Assembly (NCBI RefSeq): GCF_004134905.2
Contig: NZ_SDPQ02000002.1
Location: forward strand, 124,001-188,000
DNA length: 64,000 nucleotides
Origin: Aeromicrobium ginsengisoli
GTDB taxonomy: Bacteria > Actinomycetota > Actinomycetes > Propionibacteriales > Nocardioidaceae
Reading direction: 5' to 3'
Within the stretch, counting starts at the first letter, position 1. Every line of letters begins with the position of its first letter. The notes under the pieces are model-generated. The model saw only the letters and a list, made by a program, of their open reading frames with translations. It was not told the DNA's origin and made no database searches. The position numbers were made by a program, and so were the translations under genes. Below are positions 61,476 to 64,000 of this stretch, piece by piece.

Positions 61476-64000
61476 TGCCGCGGTGGCACCGGCCCAGCAT
61501 GGTCGGCCGCGCGCGGGCTCACCTCGGTCTGCTGGTCCTGATCGGGCTCGTCGTCATGCTCGCCACGCTGCTGACCTCGGCGATCGCGCCACTGACCGAA
61601 CGTACGGCGGACCGGGCCATCGCGGCCGACGTACGCGATGCGGGTCTGCAGGGCGCGGTCGTCGCCACGGTCTCCCGCCCGTACGACGAAGGCCAGCGGA
61701 TCCGCGATCCGAAGGCGGTCGCCGAGCTGCGGGAGAGTGCGGCGAGCGCGCAGCGAGCCATGCCGGACCGGCTTGCCGCGGTGGTACGTCCAGGGGTCAC
61801 GAGCCTGACGTCGCCGTCGATGCACCTGCTCGACGCGGGGCCCGGCCGCTACCTCCGACTGGCCTACCTCACCGCCCCGGGTGCCGCACCCGCCGTCACC
61901 TACACCTCCGGAGGGCCGCCCGGGCCTTCCGTGCCGGCAGCCAAGGCCGACGTCGAGGTCACCGTCACGACCGACCCGTGGCCCGTCCAGGTGGCGCTGC
62001 CGCGCGAGGCCGCCGACGCGCTCGGTCTGCAGGTCGGTGACCGCGTCGAGGCCGAGGACGAGCAGCACCGCACGGCCACGATCGTGATCAGCGGGATCTT
62101 CGTCGCGGGCGACCGGGACGACCACGTCTGGGCCGCCGTGCCGGAGCTGCTGCATCCGATCATCGGGCGCTCCGACCAGCTGACCAGCGTCTCGGCGGCG
62201 GCGATCGTCTCGACCGACTCGCTGCCGGACTTCCAGCTCGCTCTGCCGTTCGACGACCTGACCACTCGCGTCGTCTTCAGCCCACAGCCGTCGCAGGTGC
62301 GGTGGAAACAGACCGAACGGCTGATGCAGGCGATCGTGTCGCTCAAGACGTCCGGTTCGCGGGGGAGCAGCGAGGTCTCGTGGGACAGCCTGCTCGATCA
62401 GGTCCTGCTCGACAGTCGCGCCACGGTGTCGGCCGCGCAGGGGCAGGCGACAGTGCTGATCGTCGGACTGCTCGCGGGCGTGACGCTGATCCTGGTGCTC
62501 GCGGCGGACCTGGTGGTGCGCCGGCGGTCGGACTCACTTGTGCTGATGCGCGAGCGCGGTGCCTCGTTGATGGGCATCTTCTCCGAGCTGGCCGCCGAGT
62601 CCGTGGTCGTGGCTCTCGTCGGCTCCGCACTCGGGACGCTCGTCACGTGGCTGCTGGTCGGCGACGTCGGCTGGCGGTGGTCCCTGCCGGTGCTGGTCAT
62701 CGCGACACTCGCCGGTCCGGTGCTGGCCACGACGCGCGCCGCCCGAGCTGCGGACGATCGCCGGGTGCCAGCCAACCGCTCGGCGCGCCGAGCCGTGGCC
62801 CGGGCGCGGAGCGTGCGGCGACTCCTCGTCGAAGGGGTCGTGCTGGCCGTGGCCGTCCTCACGTACGTGGCACTCCATCAGCGTGGCGTCGTGGGTGATG
62901 GGGACCTGACCGCGTCGTCCGCGCCGACCTGGTTCGCGATCGTCGGCGGCCTCCTGCTCGTCCGGGTCCTGCCGCCCGCGACGCGGCTGGTGCTGGCCCG
63001 GGCGCGTCGCGTGCTCGGCGCCGTGCCACTCGTCGTCGCGGCCCGGACCTCCCGATCAGCGGGCCGGGCACTGCCGCTCCTCGTGGTGGCGGTCACGGTG
63101 GCCCAGCTGACGACGGCGGTCGCACTCGTGGCGACCGAGCAGCACGGTCAGGCCGCGGGCGCCCTGCAGTCGGTCGGTGGTGACGCCTCTTGGGAGACGG
63201 CGCCTGACCGATCCGTCTCAGCTGCCGCTGCCAAGGTCTCGAGCAGTGCGGGGGTGCGCGCCGCAGCCGCGGCGCGAGTCGTCGAAGGCTTCGGCCTGGC
63301 GTCCGGCTCGAGCTCCGCGACGGTGCGGCTGGTGATCGTCGACTCCACGGCGTACCAGCGGGTCCTGGCGGCCAGCCCGCTGCCGGACGCTCCGCAGCTC
63401 GCGCGGCTGCACCGCCGGGCTGACGGCAAGGTCCCCGCGTTGCTGCTGGGTGGCGATCGCGACCTCCGCGACGACCTCCAGGTGCGGTGGGAGGACACGC
63501 CCGTGCCGCTCACGGTGGTCGGTGTCGCCCCGCGGGTCGGCGACTCCACCGAACCCGTGCTGGTCATCGACCGGGCGGAGTTCGAGTCAGCAGGCGTGGT
63601 GGCCGACCCCGGAACCGTATGGGCTGTCGGGCCGGGCGCTGCTGCTGCCCTGAAGTCCGCGGCCGGGACGGCCGGCACGGTGGACGTGCTCACCGACGTC
63701 GTCGATGCTCGCCGCTCAGCGCCGCTGGCGTCCGGTCTCGTACGCCTGGCCGTCGCCTCGGCAGTGCTCCTGCTGATGTTCGCGGTGCTCGGGGTGGCCT
63801 TGGCCGCGGCTGCCGAAGCGCCAGTCAGGGCCGAGTCGTTGGGCCGCCTCCGATCGCTCGGGCTGGGTCGTCTCGACGTACGCAGAGTGCTGCTCGGCGA
63901 GCTCGTCAGCCCGGTCGTGGTCGGTGCCGTCGCCGGTGTGGTGCTCGGCGCCGGCGCGGCCGTCGTGATGTTCGGCTCGCTCTCGCTCGAGCTGATCACC
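61472..64000 (+). CDS. FtsX-family ABC transporter permease, 3' end outside the window
   Basis: The first 843 codons run open from the ATG at 61472 to the last base. One helix near residues 18-40 and an outer domain precede an FtsX-like core around 320-430, and a second core begins near residue 760. SLGRLRSLGLGRLDVRRVLLGE near residue 790 is the coupling-helix motif. It is a paralogue-like partner of the permease at 58347, and together they probably form a heterodimer. The C-terminus is missing from the window. Confidence 0.8.
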   Translation, partial: MMPRWHRPSMVGRARAHLGLLVLIGLVVMLATLLTSAIAPLTERTADRAIAADVRDAGLQGAVVATVSRPYDEGQRIRDPKAVAELRESAASAQRAMPDRLAAVVRPGVTSLTSPSMHLLDAGPGRYLRLAYLTAPGAAPAVTYTSGGPPGPSVPAAKADVEVTVTTDPWPVQVALPREAADALGLQVGDRVEAEDEQHRTATIVISGIFVAGDRDDHVWAAVPELLHPIIGRSDQLTSVSAAAIVSTDSLPDFQLALPFDDLTTRVVFSPQPSQVRWKQTERLMQAIVSLKTSGSRGSSEVSWDSLLDQVLLDSRATVSAAQGQATVLIVGLLAGVTLILVLAADLVVRRRSDSLVLMRERGASLMGIFSELAAESVVVALVGSALGTLVTWLLVGDVGWRWSLPVLVIATLAGPVLATTRAARAADDRRVPANRSARRAVARARSVRRLLVEGVVLAVAVLTYVALHQRGVVGDGDLTASSAPTWFAIVGGLLLVRVLPPATRLVLARARRVLGAVPLVVAARTSRSAGRALPLLVVAVTVAQLTTAVALVATEQHGQAAGALQSVGGDASWETAPDRSVSAAAAKVSSSAGVRAAAAARVVEGFGLASGSSSATVRLVIVDSTAYQRVLAASPLPDAPQLARLHRRADGKVPALLLGGDRDLRDDLQVRWEDTPVPLTVVGVAPRVGDSTEPVLVIDRAEFESAGVVADPGTVWAVGPGAAAALKSAAGTAGTVDVLTDVVDARRSAPLASGLVRLAVASAVLLLMFAVLGVALAAAAEAPVRAESLGRLRSLGLGRLDVRRVLLGELVSPVVVGAVAGVVLGAGAAVVMFGSLSLELIT

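Noticed and set aside
1..64000. CRISPR array, prophage, integron or transposase gene
   Set aside because: No regularly spaced direct repeats and no recognisable integrase, transposase or phage structural protein were seen on either strand.

Overview
This window looks like a chromosomal segment of a high-GC actinobacterium, probably Propionibacteriales/Nocardioidaceae (Aeromicrobium- or Nocardioides-like). The taxonomic call is inference from GC-rich codon use, many GTG starts, two complex I operons, menaquinone-type genes, leaderless promoters and actinobacterial gene families such as Pls/PosA and SigK/RskA. I see no prophage, insertion sequence with a transposase, or CRISPR array.

Layout. 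(1) 1-16931: the end of a MenG/UbiE-type methyltransferase, then a regulated promoter (CRP/GlxR-like site plus a perfect Rex-type operator), then a complete 14-gene nuoA-N operon followed by a polyprenyl diphosphate synthase. Together these make menaquinone and the NADH dehydrogenase that reduces it. (2) 16939-20206: rarD-type transporter, a methyltransferase, an SDR enzyme behind a MerR-type promoter, and a TIGR02206/YwaF-type membrane protein. (3) 20216-28634: a second complex I-like operon, nuoA2-B2-C2-H2-I2-J2-K2-L2-M2-N2, with no D, E, F or G subunit gene. (4) 28709-29875: yajQ, tRNA-Tyr and a VOC protein. (5) 30176-35911: a Pls/PosA-type membrane NRPS, an M1-type metalloprotease and a phosphopantetheinyl transferase, then ppk2. 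(6) 36939-41935: a small nonulosonic-acid cluster: CMP-nonulosonate synthetase fused to a HAD phosphatase, a NeuB-type synthase lacking its usual C-terminal domain, and two divergent DUF6716-type putative glycosyltransferases. (7) 41991-47887: a hydrolase, an HxlR regulator with a methyltransferase, then a sigK-rskA-cfa operon and a lipoprotein gene. (8) 48051-49903: MTA phosphorylase and an NAD-dependent epimerase. (9) 49917-56641: a two-component system and membrane GT-C-like protein facing a GT2, DUF2064, methyltransferase, molybdopterin oxidoreductase, membrane-protein operon. (10) 56730-64000: a MacB/FtsX-type ABC transporter with two ATPases and two large permeases, the last cut by the window end.

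Cross-cutting observations. An 89-nt repeat lies exactly between an upstream stop codon and a downstream start codon at nuoH/nuoI and at a response regulator/histidine kinase junction. A shortened copy sits at nuoH2/nuoI2. All copies are bounded by ATGAG[C/T] and ATGAGC, as if the element enters ATGA stop-start overlaps. A second short repeat family (core TTCGACAGGCTCA) is embedded in frame in several complex I genes. Many genes have a TANNNT -10 box exactly 6 nt (sometimes 7) before the start codon, which implies leaderless transcripts. Genes inside operons mostly overlap by 4 nt (ATGA/GTGA).
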